From the NCBI RefSeq assembly GCF_009649845.1, contig NZ_WJIE01000006.1, forward strand, positions 62,001 to 126,000: 64,000 nt of DNA, read 5' to 3'. Numbering within the stretch: the stretch's first letter is position 1; each line of letters begins with the position of its first letter. The position numbers and the translations under genes were made by a program. Of this stretch, positions 45,037 through 53,854 are shown piece by piece. Source of the stretch: Polyangium spumosum (GTDB taxonomy: Bacteria; Myxococcota_A; Polyangia; Polyangiales; Polyangiaceae). Below the pieces are notes generated by a model. That model had not been told where the DNA came from, did no database searches, and was given only the letters and a program-made list of their open reading frames with translations.

Positions 45037-45124
45037 CGGGATTTCCGCGAAACTACCACGCCGAAAGGCGCGGGCGACGCCGCTTCCTTTCTCCCGGGCC
45101 TCCGGCTTCGCTACACTCCGCGCC

Positions 45125-45901
45125 ATGCATCCCCGCGCCTCTGTCCTCGCCCCCTTCGTGTTGCTCGTCGCGACGACCCTCCCTGCATGCGACGGCGACA
45201 AGGCAACGACGGGCGCCGCGCCGACCGCGAGCGCGTCCGCCGCCGCTCTGCCCACGACGGTCGCTCCGCCCAAGCCGAAGACGATGCCCGCGCTCATCGT
45301 CGACTCGCTCGGCCCCTACATCGGGCAGATCCGCGTCGACATGAAGCAGGAGAACTGGCCCGAGAAGCTCACCGCCGCGGTGAAGGATCTGCCGATCGAG
45401 GGCAAGCAGGTCACGCTCATCGCCGAGAAGAAGGCGCGCACGCCCCACGTCGCCGCGGTCGTGGCCGAGCTCGGCCGCGCGGGCGCGCCGACGATCCTGC
45501 TCAAGACCGACGGCCGCGACGACGTGCCGAAGGAGCTCGTGGTCACGCCGCCCGACAAGGTCTCGAACCCGCCCGGCTGCTCGGTGAGCGTGATGGTGCT
45601 GAAGGACCTCTCGACGGCGGTGTGGCCGTTCAAGGGCGGGCTCGGCAAGAAGCAACGCAAGGGGTTCGCCGGGCCCGACCTGTCGAACACGGGCGACGCG
45701 ATCAAGAAGGACCTCGCGATCTGCGACTCGTCGTTCGCCTTCTTCTCGGCCGACGACACGATCTCGTGGGAGATGGCCTATAACCTCGCCGGCACGCTGA
45801 AGGTCGTCGACGAGAAGAGCGACAAGGGCAAGAAGATCGAGACGCTCGTCCTGCTCGCCGAGTCGCCCGTCGCCGGCAGGCCCGTCACGCTGAAGAAGTG
45901 A
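45125..45901 (+). CDS. putative lipoprotein, ExbD-like fold, 258 aa
   Basis: Signal peptide ending TTLPAC (Cys22). After an Ala/Pro-rich spacer, two similar segments (QVTLIAEKKARTPHVAAVVA with AGAPTILLKTDGRDDVP) recall the periplasmic domain of ExbD/TolR, but no membrane helix for a stator role is present. It may be a free-standing periplasmic relative. TACACT lies seven bases before the ATG, so the transcript may be leaderless. It overlaps the convergent DUF2085 gene by 17 bp. Confidence 0.8.
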   Translation: MHPRASVLAPFVLLVATTLPACDGDKATTGAAPTASASAAALPTTVAPPKPKTMPALIVDSLGPYIGQIRVDMKQENWPEKLTAAVKDLPIEGKQVTLIAEKKARTPHVAAVVAELGRAGAPTILLKTDGRDDVPKELVVTPPDKVSNPPGCSVSVMVLKDLSTAVWPFKGGLGKKQRKGFAGPDLSNTGDAIKKDLAICDSSFAFFSADDTISWEMAYNLAGTLKVVDEKSDKGKKIETLVLLAESPVAGRPVTLKK

Positions 45902-46394
45902 CCCGCCGCCTCGGCTTGCCGAGGTGCTCGCGCCCGATCGCCAGGATCCCCAGGGCGAACACGTGGCCCCAGACGACGCCCGTCGCGAGCCGCGCCGGGT
46001 GCCACAACGGCCGCAGGCCGAGGTCCTGCGTGATCACGTCGATCAGCATGATCACGCTCGCGAGAAACCCGTACCCGAGGCACGCGCGCACGCGCAAGCG
46101 CGGCGCGGGAAGCACGGAGGCCGTGACGAACCCCGCGAAGATGCCGGCGCAACGGCTGCAGAGCGGCATGAGCACGGAGGCGACGAGCAGCGTGCGCTCG
46201 GGTCTCGTGTGACAGACCGGCGCGAAGAGCGCGTAGACGAGCTCGCCTGTCGCGGGGCTCGTCACGCGGCGCGCGAAGGGCGCGACGAACGGCGCGAGGC
46301 CGACGACGAGGAGCAACACGCGCAGGACGCGCTCTAGCTTCGCGCCGGCGGCTTCTTGCCGAGGCGCGCCATCACTTCCTGCAGGTCGCTCCAT
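45885..46394 (-). CDS. DUF2085 membrane protein
   Basis: A 169-aa protein with about four hydrophobic segments and the DUF2085 motif CHTRPERTLLVAS...MPLCSRCAGIFAG. It is third in a trxB, uracil-DNA glycosylase, DUF2085 run on one strand and its ATG overlaps the upstream gene's last 61 bases, so translation may be coupled. GCGAGG sits just before the ATG. Function of the family is unknown; the paired cysteines suggest metal or redox chemistry, which would fit the thioredoxin reductase neighbour, though this is inference. Confidence 0.85.
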   Translation of the reverse strand: MERPAGSDGAPRQEAAGAKLERVLRVLLLVVGLAPFVAPFARRVTSPATGELVYALFAPVCHTRPERTLLVASVLMPLCSRCAGIFAGFVTASVLPAPRLRVRACLGYGFLASVIMLIDVITQDLGLRPLWHPARLATGVVWGHVFALGILAIGREHLGKPRRRVTSSA

Positions 46395-47212
46395 ACCTCG
46401 CGTTTCGCCGATGGTTGCCGGAGCAGGTAGGCCGGATGGAACGTCGGCATGACGGGAATGCCGCGGTACATCTTCCACTTGCCGCGTAGCCTGGTGATGC
46501 CCTCGCTCGTGCCGATCAAGCCCTGGATCGCGGTCGCGCCGAGGGCGACGATGTACTTCGGCCGCAGGAGCTCGAGCTGCGCGGCGAGCCAACCCTTGCA
46601 CGCCTCCATCTCCTCTGGCTGCGGCTTGCGGTTCTCCGGGGGCCGGCATTTGACGATGTTGCAGATGTACACTTCGTCCCGGCGATACCCCATCGCGGCG
46701 ATCATCCGGTCGAGGAGCTGGCCCGCAGGGCCGACGAACGGCTCGCCCTGGAGGTCCTCCTCGGAGCCCGGACCTTCACCCACGAAGAGGAGCTCGGACA
46801 GCGGGTTGCCGCGGGAAAACACGGTCTGCGTGCGCGTCTCGCAGAGCCGGCAGCGCGTGCAACCCGCGACCTCCGAGGCGAGCATCTGCAGCCGCACGGC
46901 GCGCGCCTCCGGCGTGAGGGCCTCGGGGCGCGCCGCTGCGGGGCGCTGCGGCGCAGGCGGCGCTTGCGGCGTCCACTGCGGCGCGGCGTGGGCCTGCGGG
47001 CGCTCGGGCGGCGCCGTGAACGACGCGGGCTGCGCGCGTTGCGGCTGCGGATCGGCGTGGGGCTCTTGCGCGTGAAACGCCGGCTCGGCCTCACGCGGCG
47101 GCGCGAGCGGCAAGCCCCACGCGCCCGTGCCCTCGTACCACTCGACGAGCGCGCGCACCGAGGTCGCGATCTCGAAGAGCTCGTCGCGCGGATCGGCGTG
47201 GGGCTCGTCCAT
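46334..47212 (-). CDS. uracil-DNA glycosylase, family 4 (Fe-S)
   Basis: A 292-aa enzyme. The first ~100 residues are a disordered Pro/Ala/Gln-rich extension not needed for catalysis. The core has Cys118/Cys121/Cys124 and Cys184/Cys189 for the 4Fe-4S cluster, the uracil-binding GEGPGSEED (145-153), GPAGQLLDRM, NIVKCRPPENRKP and the His motif MPTFHPAYLL. It removes uracil from DNA. The start is 16 bp downstream of trxB's stop, so they share a transcript. Confidence 0.93.
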   Translation of the reverse strand: MDEPHADPRDELFEIATSVRALVEWYEGTGAWGLPLAPPREAEPAFHAQEPHADPQPQRAQPASFTAPPERPQAHAAPQWTPQAPPAPQRPAAARPEALTPEARAVRLQMLASEVAGCTRCRLCETRTQTVFSRGNPLSELLFVGEGPGSEEDLQGEPFVGPAGQLLDRMIAAMGYRRDEVYICNIVKCRPPENRKPQPEEMEACKGWLAAQLELLRPKYIVALGATAIQGLIGTSEGITRLRGKWKMYRGIPVMPTFHPAYLLRQPSAKREVWSDLQEVMARLGKKPPARS

Positions 47213-47228
47213 CAATAGACCTGCGTCG

Positions 47229-48191
47229 TCAGTGGCTCCCGCCTTCTTGCTGCAAGAACCGCTCGGCGTCGAGCGCGGCCATGCAGCCCGTGCCTGCCGC
47301 CGTGACCGCCTGCCTGTACGTCCAGTCCTGCACGTCACCCGCGGCGAACACGCCGGGCACGCTCGTGCGCGTCGAGCCGGGCACCGTCTTCAGGTAACCG
47401 TTCGGGTGCGTCTCGAGCTGGCCCGTGAAGAGCTCCGTCATGGGCGTGTGCCCGATCGCCACGAAAAATGCGGCGACGGGGATGCTCTTTTTCTCGCCCG
47501 TCTTGAGGTCGCGCACGACGATGCCCGTGACCTCGTCCTTCGCGACGTCGAGCACCTCGTCGACGACGTGGCTGTAGAGGATCTTGATCTTCGGGTTCGT
47601 CACGACGCGCTCGACCATGGCCTTGCTCGCGCGGAACTCGTCGCGGCGATGCACGAGCGTGACCGAGGAGCAGAGGCCCGCGAGGTAACTCGCCTCCTCC
47701 ATCGCGGTGTCGCCGCCGCCGACGACGGCGACGTCGCGGCCGCGGTAGAGCGCGCCGTCGCAGACGGCGCAGGCGCTCACGCCCTTGTTCTTGAGGGCCT
47801 CCTCGGTCGGCAGGCCGAGGTAGTTCGCGCGCGCGCCCGTCGCGACGATCACGGTCTTCGCGAGGTAGAGCTGGTCCTCGACCCAGACCTTGAACGGCCG
47901 CGCGGAGAGGTCGACCTTCGTCACGTCCGCCGTCACGATCTCGGTGCCCTGGTGCTCCGCCTGATCGCGGAAGCGCTGCATGAGCTCCTGGCCCGTGACC
48001 TTCTGCGGAAAGCCCGGGTAGTTCTCGACGTCGGTCGTGAACATGAGCTGCCCGCCGGGGATGAGCCCGCCCGCGTTGAAGCCCTCGATGCAGAGCGGCT
48101 TCAGGTTCGCGCGCGCGGCGTAGATGGACGCTGTCAGGCCCGCGGGGCCCGAGCCGATGATGATGACGTTGCGGACGGGTGTGTCGGTCAT
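47229..48191 (-). CDS. trxB: thioredoxin-disulfide reductase
   Basis: A 320-aa flavoprotein with FAD motif GSGPAG (13-18), the redox pair CAVC (141-144), NADPH motif GGGDTAMEEA and the C-terminal GVFAAGDVQD. Length and motif order are those of low-molecular-weight TrxB. It reduces thioredoxin with NADPH in the cytosol. It leads the trxB-UDG-DUF2085 operon. A TATGAC is nine bases before the ATG and no Shine-Dalgarno is clear. Confidence 0.97.
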   Translation of the reverse strand: MTDTPVRNVIIIGSGPAGLTASIYAARANLKPLCIEGFNAGGLIPGGQLMFTTDVENYPGFPQKVTGQELMQRFRDQAEHQGTEIVTADVTKVDLSARPFKVWVEDQLYLAKTVIVATGARANYLGLPTEEALKNKGVSACAVCDGALYRGRDVAVVGGGDTAMEEASYLAGLCSSVTLVHRRDEFRASKAMVERVVTNPKIKILYSHVVDEVLDVAKDEVTGIVVRDLKTGEKKSIPVAAFFVAIGHTPMTELFTGQLETHPNGYLKTVPGSTRTSVPGVFAAGDVQDWTYRQAVTAAGTGCMAALDAERFLQQEGGSH

Positions 48192-48275
48192 GCTGGCCCG
48201 GTCATAGCGAAGGCGCGCGGCCGCGTCGACACGAGCGCGACACCGAGACGAACGGACCTGGAAATCGCGGCGGAT

Positions 48276-49073
48276 CTACTTCTTCTTTTTCTTCTTCGTG
48301 GCCTTGGCCGGCGGCGCCGCGCCGCCGAGGCCCGCGTTGTACGCGCGGGCGACGTCGCGCAGGTACTTCTCGCTCGTCAGCTTTCCGAAGTCCGAGGCCG
48401 TGATCTTGTCGTTGGCCATCTGCGTGGCCTTGTTCGCCTCGCGGCGCATGCCGCCGAGCGCGCTCTGGTAGAGCCAGGTGCCGATCGCGCCGACGACGAC
48501 CCCGCCGATGATGATGGCCGTCGAGCCGGCCGTCGGGAGGATCGGATCTTCCCGCGTGGCGGCCGCGGCGATGAGCCAGCCGCCCATCACGCCGTAGCCG
48601 ACCCCCATCACGATGATGCCGGTCGAGCGCTTGCCCGAGTGGTCCTTGATGCCCTTCTCGTAGACCTCCATCGAGCCCGCGTGGTTCTCGCGGACCTCCA
48701 TGATCCGCTCGTCGAACGCCTCCTCGAAGGCCTGGTCGCGCGCGATGTGCAGCGCGCTGAGCGCGTCGATCCGCTGCGTGCCCTGGTAGACGTCCCAGGC
48801 GTAGCCGCGCCGCGCGACCTGCTGGTTGCCGTAGATGCGGCTCGAACCGACGAGGCGGCCCTGCGAGTCGCGGTACTGCTGCTCGCCGAGCTCCACGCGT
48901 TGCGTCGTCGTGTACGTGAAGCTCTCGCCCTGGACCTTCAGGGGCTCGCCGGTCCGTTTGTGCTCAAACGTATACTCGTATTCGTCCGGGGCCGTCGGCG
49001 GGGGCTTGGGAATGGCGCAGCCAAAAGCCGCGAAACCCAGCACAACCACCATCATCGAAGCACGCGCGTTCAT
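48276..49073 (-). CDS. lipoprotein with internal membrane segments, 265 aa
   Basis: Signal sequence ending AAFGC (Cys19) followed by a beta-rich region (SFTYTTTQRVELGEQQYRDS), a helical part, two hydrophobic segments (~140-190) and a run of seven lysines at the C-terminus. GGGAGGAATGG before the ATG decides the start. No family is recognised. The Lys-rich tail is odd for a surface lipoprotein. Confidence 0.8.
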   Translation of the reverse strand: MNARASMMVVVLGFAAFGCAIPKPPPTAPDEYEYTFEHKRTGEPLKVQGESFTYTTTQRVELGEQQYRDSQGRLVGSSRIYGNQQVARRGYAWDVYQGTQRIDALSALHIARDQAFEEAFDERIMEVRENHAGSMEVYEKGIKDHSGKRSTGIIVMGVGYGVMGGWLIAAAATREDPILPTAGSTAIIIGGVVVGAIGTWLYQSALGGMRREANKATQMANDKITASDFGKLTSEKYLRDVARAYNAGLGGAAPPAKATKKKKKK

Positions 49074-49170
49074 CCATTCCTCCCGGACACGTTCGTCTCG
49101 ACACGACGATAACCGCGTCATCGGAGCGCGCCCGACCGCCGGATGTCAACGTTCTCCGTGCGCGGAACGT

Positions 49171-50718
49171 TCAGAACCTGTACGTCGCCCCGAGCGCGAC
49201 CTCGTTCAGGCTCGACTCGAGCCGGCCGCCATTGACGTTGTGCCGGCTCCTGTAATTCGTGGTCGAGTCGCCCGAGAGCGCGAGCACCTCGCCCCGGCCG
49301 CCATTGTCGAGCGGCTCGAAGAACGTGTGCTGGTAGGCGAGCGAGACGTCGACCGGCCCGAGCCGCACGCTGCCGCCGCCGCCCACGCCCACGCGATGCC
49401 CGAGGTGGAAGTCGGGGTTCAAATACGCCGCGTCCTGCCCGTTCGTTTCGAAGAACCCGCCCGCCCGCACCGCCAGGAAGCCCGGGATGACCGTGAAGTC
49501 GCCGCCGAACCGCACGCCGAAGACGTTCTTCCAGTTGTGCGGGATATCGGCGTTCTGCGGGATGTTGCCAGGGGTGCCGTTCACCCGGATGCCCGGATCG
49601 AAGCGCACCTCCATGTTGTCGACGACGCTGTTGTGCGCGTAGGTGAAGTCGACCTCGAGGTCGAAGAGGTCCTCGGCGATCGGGTCGCGCACCTTGCGCC
49701 CGGTCTTCGGCACGAGCGAGCCCGCGCGCAGCGGGTGGTGATACCGGAGGCCGAGGCGCGCCTCGAGCGGGATACGCAGCTTGAGCGTGCCCGCGTCCTC
49801 GTCGTTCGTGATGTTGCAGTCGGCCGGGCCCATCGGGCACGGCGTCTCGTTTTTCTGGCCACCCGCGCGCCAGTAGAGCGACTCGAGCTGCAAGCCCGTG
49901 CGCGTGGAGATCGCGTCTTGCCACTTGAACGACGCGCCGAGATCGAGGCGCTTGTGCGGCGAGGCGAGCACACCCACGACGAGCCCCGGCACGAAGCCGT
50001 CGAAGGCGGACAGCGTCGCCTTGACCTCCTGGTTGCCGGCGAAGTCGTCGTTCGGGATCTGCGAGGTGCCCTCGGAGAAGTTGACGAAGTTGATCGAGGC
50101 GATGCCCCAGGTGAAGCCCGCGCCGACGCTCAGCCAGTCCTTGATCGCGTAGCTCACGCTCAAGGTCGGGTTGACGATCAGCGAGTCGATCTCGGTCATC
50201 AGGAAGCGCTGCGGCGCGGGCTGCGTGGTCGCGATGCCGACCTGGTTCGTGTACGGGACCGACTCGGGCCACACCATCTTGCCGATGCCGTGCGGGCCCA
50301 TCACGGACAGGCCGATCGCGAGCTTGCTCGTGATGCGGAAGGTCGCCGCGATCTGCGGGTTCGGGAAGGGCGTGGTCTCGGCGCAGACGGGATCGACCGG
50401 GCCGCCGGGCGCGCCGGGGCCGGGGATGCCGGCGCCCGGCGAGACGGGCTGGTTGTTCACGTCGCGGCGCGAGAAGCAGCGATCCATGAACATGAGGTGC
50501 GCGCCCACGTGCACGCCCGACTTCTGGAAGGCGAGGCCCGCGGGGTTGTAGTACGCGGCGAGCGGGTCGTCGGCGCGCGCGACGTACGTGCCGCCGCGAC
50601 CGACCTGAACGACGCCATTGTCGGGGGAATCGAGCCCGGAGGAGGCGTCCGCGACGCTCGCGCCTCCGAGCAACACCGACCCCACGAACGCCCCCACGAC
50701 GAGATTCCTCGCGCCCAT
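49171..50718 (-). CDS. FadL/OmpP1-like outer-membrane protein
   Basis: A 515-aa beta-barrel precursor. The signal peptide ends near VADASS. The N-terminal hatch motif is VARADDPLAAYYNPAGLAF, typical of FadL, then alternating strands to a C-terminal aromatic (VALGATYRF). FadL proteins take up fatty acids or other hydrophobic compounds. It is the last gene of an operon with two MXAN_5187-linked genes (33 bp gap). Confidence 0.9.
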   Translation of the reverse strand: MGARNLVVGAFVGSVLLGGASVADASSGLDSPDNGVVQVGRGGTYVARADDPLAAYYNPAGLAFQKSGVHVGAHLMFMDRCFSRRDVNNQPVSPGAGIPGPGAPGGPVDPVCAETTPFPNPQIAATFRITSKLAIGLSVMGPHGIGKMVWPESVPYTNQVGIATTQPAPQRFLMTEIDSLIVNPTLSVSYAIKDWLSVGAGFTWGIASINFVNFSEGTSQIPNDDFAGNQEVKATLSAFDGFVPGLVVGVLASPHKRLDLGASFKWQDAISTRTGLQLESLYWRAGGQKNETPCPMGPADCNITNDEDAGTLKLRIPLEARLGLRYHHPLRAGSLVPKTGRKVRDPIAEDLFDLEVDFTYAHNSVVDNMEVRFDPGIRVNGTPGNIPQNADIPHNWKNVFGVRFGGDFTVIPGFLAVRAGGFFETNGQDAAYLNPDFHLGHRVGVGGGGSVRLGPVDVSLAYQHTFFEPLDNGGRGEVLALSGDSTTNYRSRHNVNGGRLESSLNEVALGATYRF

Positions 50719-50751
50719 CGCTCGCTGCTCCTGCCGAATTGGATGCTGGGT

Positions 50752-52419
50752 TTACTTGGTGACCGGCGAGGCCTTCAGCGCGGCCTTGCCTTCCTTCGCG
50801 TACACCGTGAACTTCACGCGCGTGACGCCGTGCCGCTGCACGAGCGCGTCCTTGTTGCGCTGAAGCGTCGACTTGAACTTCTCGAACGTCATGCCCGCCG
50901 TCTGCTCGCCGCACTGCTGCTTCATCGCGACGAACTCCTCGTAGACCTTCTGCCACTCGGTCAGCTCGTCGACCTCGCCCTCGTCGGCCGCCGCGGGCGC
51001 CGCGTCGGCCGCCGCGGCCTTGGGCAGCGGCGGAGGCGGAGGCGCGGCCGCGGACTCGGGCTCGGGCACGGACTCGACCGGGTCGGCCGTCGTCGAGCCG
51101 GGGCGCGGCTTCGGCTTCGGCAGGGCCTTCGGCAGCGGCTTCGGCGCGGGCGCCGCCGCGGCGCCGGGGACGGTGATCGCCTGGGACGAGGTCTCGCCGG
51201 GGCCGGGCACGGCGAACGCGCTCATCGTCGGCGCGGCCGGGATCGGGCCGAGGACCTGCTCGAGATCGGCGGCGCGACGTGGCGCTCCGCCCTTCGCGGC
51301 GATCTTGTCGATGCCGTCGTTGATGTCGGAGGCGATCTTCTTGTACGCGCCGCGGAACTTGCTCGGGGCGAGCACGTCGACCTCGCCCTTCGCCATCCGG
51401 ATCGCCTCCTTGCCGAAGGTCGCCATCGGCTGCGTGTGCTCGAGGTACGAGAACACCATGCCGGCCGCGGCGAGCAGGACGATCGCCGCGATGACGAAGA
51501 TCAACGAGACGTTTTTCTTGTCCGTGTCGTCGGCCTTGTTGAGGAAGTCGAGCGGGGTCGAGACGCTGACGGCGAGGCGGCCGACCGCGTATCCCGCGCC
51601 GAGATCCCAGGCCTCGCCGGGCATACGCGCGTAGACGACGCCGAGGTGCTCGCCGATGACACGAGGCTCGCTGCGGCCCTTCTCCTTGTAGTCCTCGTTC
51701 GTGTCGAGCTGCTTCAGGTCCTGCGTGATCTGGTCGAGGTTCGCCTTGTCGAAGCCCTCGGGGGCCCACGACGCGACACGCGCGCCGTCGGCGTAGAAGC
51801 CGACCGCGGCGCCCGTGCGCTTCGAGACGCCCTGCGCGAAGCGGTCGTCGACGATCTTGATGCCGACGACCGCGCCGACGGGCTCGCCGTTCACCTCGGC
51901 CTCGACGGGGCGGGTGACCACGCGATAGATGCGGCCCTTCGAGACCCACGCGTCGTCACGGATCCAGCCGTGCAGCGCGTCGGCGACGACGGGGTAACCG
52001 CCGAGGTCGCCCTCCTCGATGGGCAGGTCGTTGACGACGCCGACCGCGGCGATGACGCGGCCGTTCGCGTCGACGGCGCGCAGCGCGTCGAAGGCGAGGT
52101 CGGGCGGCACCTCGCTGGCGAGCTTCTTCAGGGCCTTCTGCGCCTCGCTGATGACCTCGCGCGGGATCTTCCCCTCGCCCGTGGCCTTGCCGAGCTGGGT
52201 GCGCAGCTCGGGCGAGAGCGCCATCGGGATGAGGGCGCTCGAGCGGTTGCGCGCGTCGTCTTTGAGGTACCAACCGACGGCGCTCGAGTCGGCGGCGAGC
52301 GAGTCGCTCATCGCGCGGAGGCCGGCGCGGTTGTACATCTGCGCGGCGAGCATCAGGGTGAACGCCGCCACGCCGAGCAGGATGGCGAGCGCGACGTACC
52401 AGAAACGGGACAGGATCAT
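50752..52419 (-). CDS. MXAN_5187-like sensor-type membrane protein
   Basis: A 555-aa protein. Two membrane segments (~8-28 and ~305-325) bracket a periplasmic Cache-like sensor region (YLKDDARNRSSALIP, GRVIAAVGVVNDLP). After HTQPMATFGKEAIRMAKGEV (HAMP-like) come a Pro/Ala-rich linker and a conserved C-terminal domain (EEFVAMKQQCGEQTAGMTFE). This matches the myxobacterial MXAN_5187 group as I remember it. No kinase or methyl-accepting domain is present, so how it signals is unknown. Confidence 0.85.
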   Translation of the reverse strand: MILSRFWYVALAILLGVAAFTLMLAAQMYNRAGLRAMSDSLAADSSAVGWYLKDDARNRSSALIPMALSPELRTQLGKATGEGKIPREVISEAQKALKKLASEVPPDLAFDALRAVDANGRVIAAVGVVNDLPIEEGDLGGYPVVADALHGWIRDDAWVSKGRIYRVVTRPVEAEVNGEPVGAVVGIKIVDDRFAQGVSKRTGAAVGFYADGARVASWAPEGFDKANLDQITQDLKQLDTNEDYKEKGRSEPRVIGEHLGVVYARMPGEAWDLGAGYAVGRLAVSVSTPLDFLNKADDTDKKNVSLIFVIAAIVLLAAAGMVFSYLEHTQPMATFGKEAIRMAKGEVDVLAPSKFRGAYKKIASDINDGIDKIAAKGGAPRRAADLEQVLGPIPAAPTMSAFAVPGPGETSSQAITVPGAAAAPAPKPLPKALPKPKPRPGSTTADPVESVPEPESAAAPPPPPLPKAAAADAAPAAADEGEVDELTEWQKVYEEFVAMKQQCGEQTAGMTFEKFKSTLQRNKDALVQRHGVTRVKFTVYAKEGKAALKASPVTK

Positions 52420-52435
52420 CGGCTGGTCTCCGCGT

Positions 52436-53206
52436 TCACTTGCTCGGGGTCTCGGCGACGACGAGGGGCGCCCGGAGGAGCTGCTCGGCCGGGAATTGCG
52501 TGATCACGACGTCGAGCTCCTTGCCCACGGGCTCGCCGTTGAAGAACGCGCGGAGCTTGTACGAGCCGGGCTCGAGGTCGATGGCGAAGTCGCCCTTGCG
52601 ATCGGGGTAGGCCGAGGCGATCGCGCGCGGCTCGACGACGACCCAGGACCGCACGCTCGGCGCGAGCACGTCGCGGATCTCGTACTTGCCGGGGGCGGGC
52701 GGGGTCCAGGAGCGGCTCTTCTGCGCGCCGGTCTCGACGGCGGTGAACGCGCCCTTTCCGCCGACCTCGTAGAGCTTGTGCGGGAAGGGGTCTTTGTTGT
52801 CGAAGTTGATCTGCTGTCCTTCGGGCACGACGATCGTGACGGGGCTCGTGCGGCCGCCGCCGACGGTGACGACGACGGGGACCTTCTGCGCGGTGCCCTT
52901 CTCGCCGAGCGCGACGATCGCGACCTCTTTCGGCAGGTGACCCGTGAGGGTACGCACGTCGGGCCGCACCGTGGGGGAGGGCTCGCGGAAGGTGTAACGG
53001 CGCGCGTTCGGGTCCTTCGCCTCGTTCCACACGGGGTTGAGGAGCTTGTCGGCCCCGCTCAGCTTGCCCTTGGCCGTGACGGCCGCGAACGCGACACCAG
53101 GGACGGTCAAGAGCACGAGCGCGACGGCTCCGCGTCGCAACACGGCGCGCAGGCGGCCGGCTCGGCCCGCCTTGGGCTTGGAAACGAGCGTGTCGAACGT
53201 GTCCAT
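52436..53206 (-). CDS. exported cupredoxin-like protein, 256 aa
   Basis: A basic N-terminus with one hydrophobic segment (AVALVLLTVPGVAFAAV), then two beta-sandwich-like parts. The first (VPEGQQINFDNKDPFPHKLY ... PGKYEIRDVLAPSVRSWVVV) follows the cupredoxin pattern but lacks a full His/Cys/Met copper site. The second (AIDLEPGSYKLRAFFNGEPV) resembles a carboxypeptidase-regulatory-like domain. It is 16 bp upstream of the MXAN_5187-like gene in the same operon. Confidence 0.82.
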   Translation of the reverse strand: MDTFDTLVSKPKAGRAGRLRAVLRRGAVALVLLTVPGVAFAAVTAKGKLSGADKLLNPVWNEAKDPNARRYTFREPSPTVRPDVRTLTGHLPKEVAIVALGEKGTAQKVPVVVTVGGGRTSPVTIVVPEGQQINFDNKDPFPHKLYEVGGKGAFTAVETGAQKSRSWTPPAPGKYEIRDVLAPSVRSWVVVEPRAIASAYPDRKGDFAIDLEPGSYKLRAFFNGEPVGKELDVVITQFPAEQLLRAPLVVAETPSK

Positions 53207-53372
53207 CGCACCGGAAGCTACCGGAATGGCAAGGCAAACGGAAAAGAAAAGCCGCCAGGAAGGACAGCGCGCGGACGACGCGGGCGGAGCGTGACCGGCG
53301 GAACGGCGCGAGGGAGGAGCGCAGGCGGGAGGGTGTCGGGTTTTGCTTGACAGGAGGGCGTGGATTGATCGG

Positions 53373-53822
53373 TCAAGGGGAGGATCTGCGCAGCTCGTCG
53401 AACCAGGCGCGGGCGGCGGCGTGATCGTCGAAGTAGCGGAGGGGGGACTTGGCGATCTCGAACTTGAGGAAGCTGGCGGCGCGCTTGAGGGCTTCCGCGA
53501 ACGTGCGCATGCGGTAGCTCGCGCCGACGACGGCGGAGGCGCGGAAGACGCCGCGGTCCCATTGGCGGTTGAACTCGAGGACGGTGCGCATGCTGTCGTA
53601 CACGACGCCCCCCGAGGCGTCCGACACCGAAAAGAGCCCGCCGACCCGCGGCGCCACGCCCTTCACGAAAGCCGCGATGCGCTCGGCCTCCCCGGCGTCG
53701 AGCGCCCGCGCAGTCCGAAAGACGAACACGTCGGGCGGCTCGAACCAAGCGACGTCGGGGACGACGTCGATGGGAGCGTCGAGGGAGGCTTGCGCGGGGT
53801 CGAGGGCGCGAGGGTCGGGCAT
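53373..53822 (-). CDS. STAS/SpoIIAA-like domain protein, 149 aa
   Basis: A soluble protein with VFVFRTARALDAGEAERIAA, GVVYDSMRTVLEFNRQWDRG and ALKRAASFLKFEIAKSPLRY, the shape of SpoIIAA-like regulators found widely in myxobacteria. TATAAA lies six bases before the ATG and there is no Shine-Dalgarno. It sits alone between the cupredoxin-like operon and the HEPN-KGGVGR operon. Confidence 0.78.
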   Translation of the reverse strand: MPDPRALDPAQASLDAPIDVVPDVAWFEPPDVFVFRTARALDAGEAERIAAFVKGVAPRVGGLFSVSDASGGVVYDSMRTVLEFNRQWDRGVFRASAVVGASYRMRTFAEALKRAASFLKFEIAKSPLRYFDDHAAARAWFDELRRSSP

Positions 53823-53854
53823 GTAATGTTTATATCATGCGCGGCTCCAGGAGA

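Noticed and set aside
49118-52503. Very long open frames opposite the FadL-like and MXAN_5187-like genes
   Set aside because: They arise from third-position GC bias; products are Arg-rich and have no start context.
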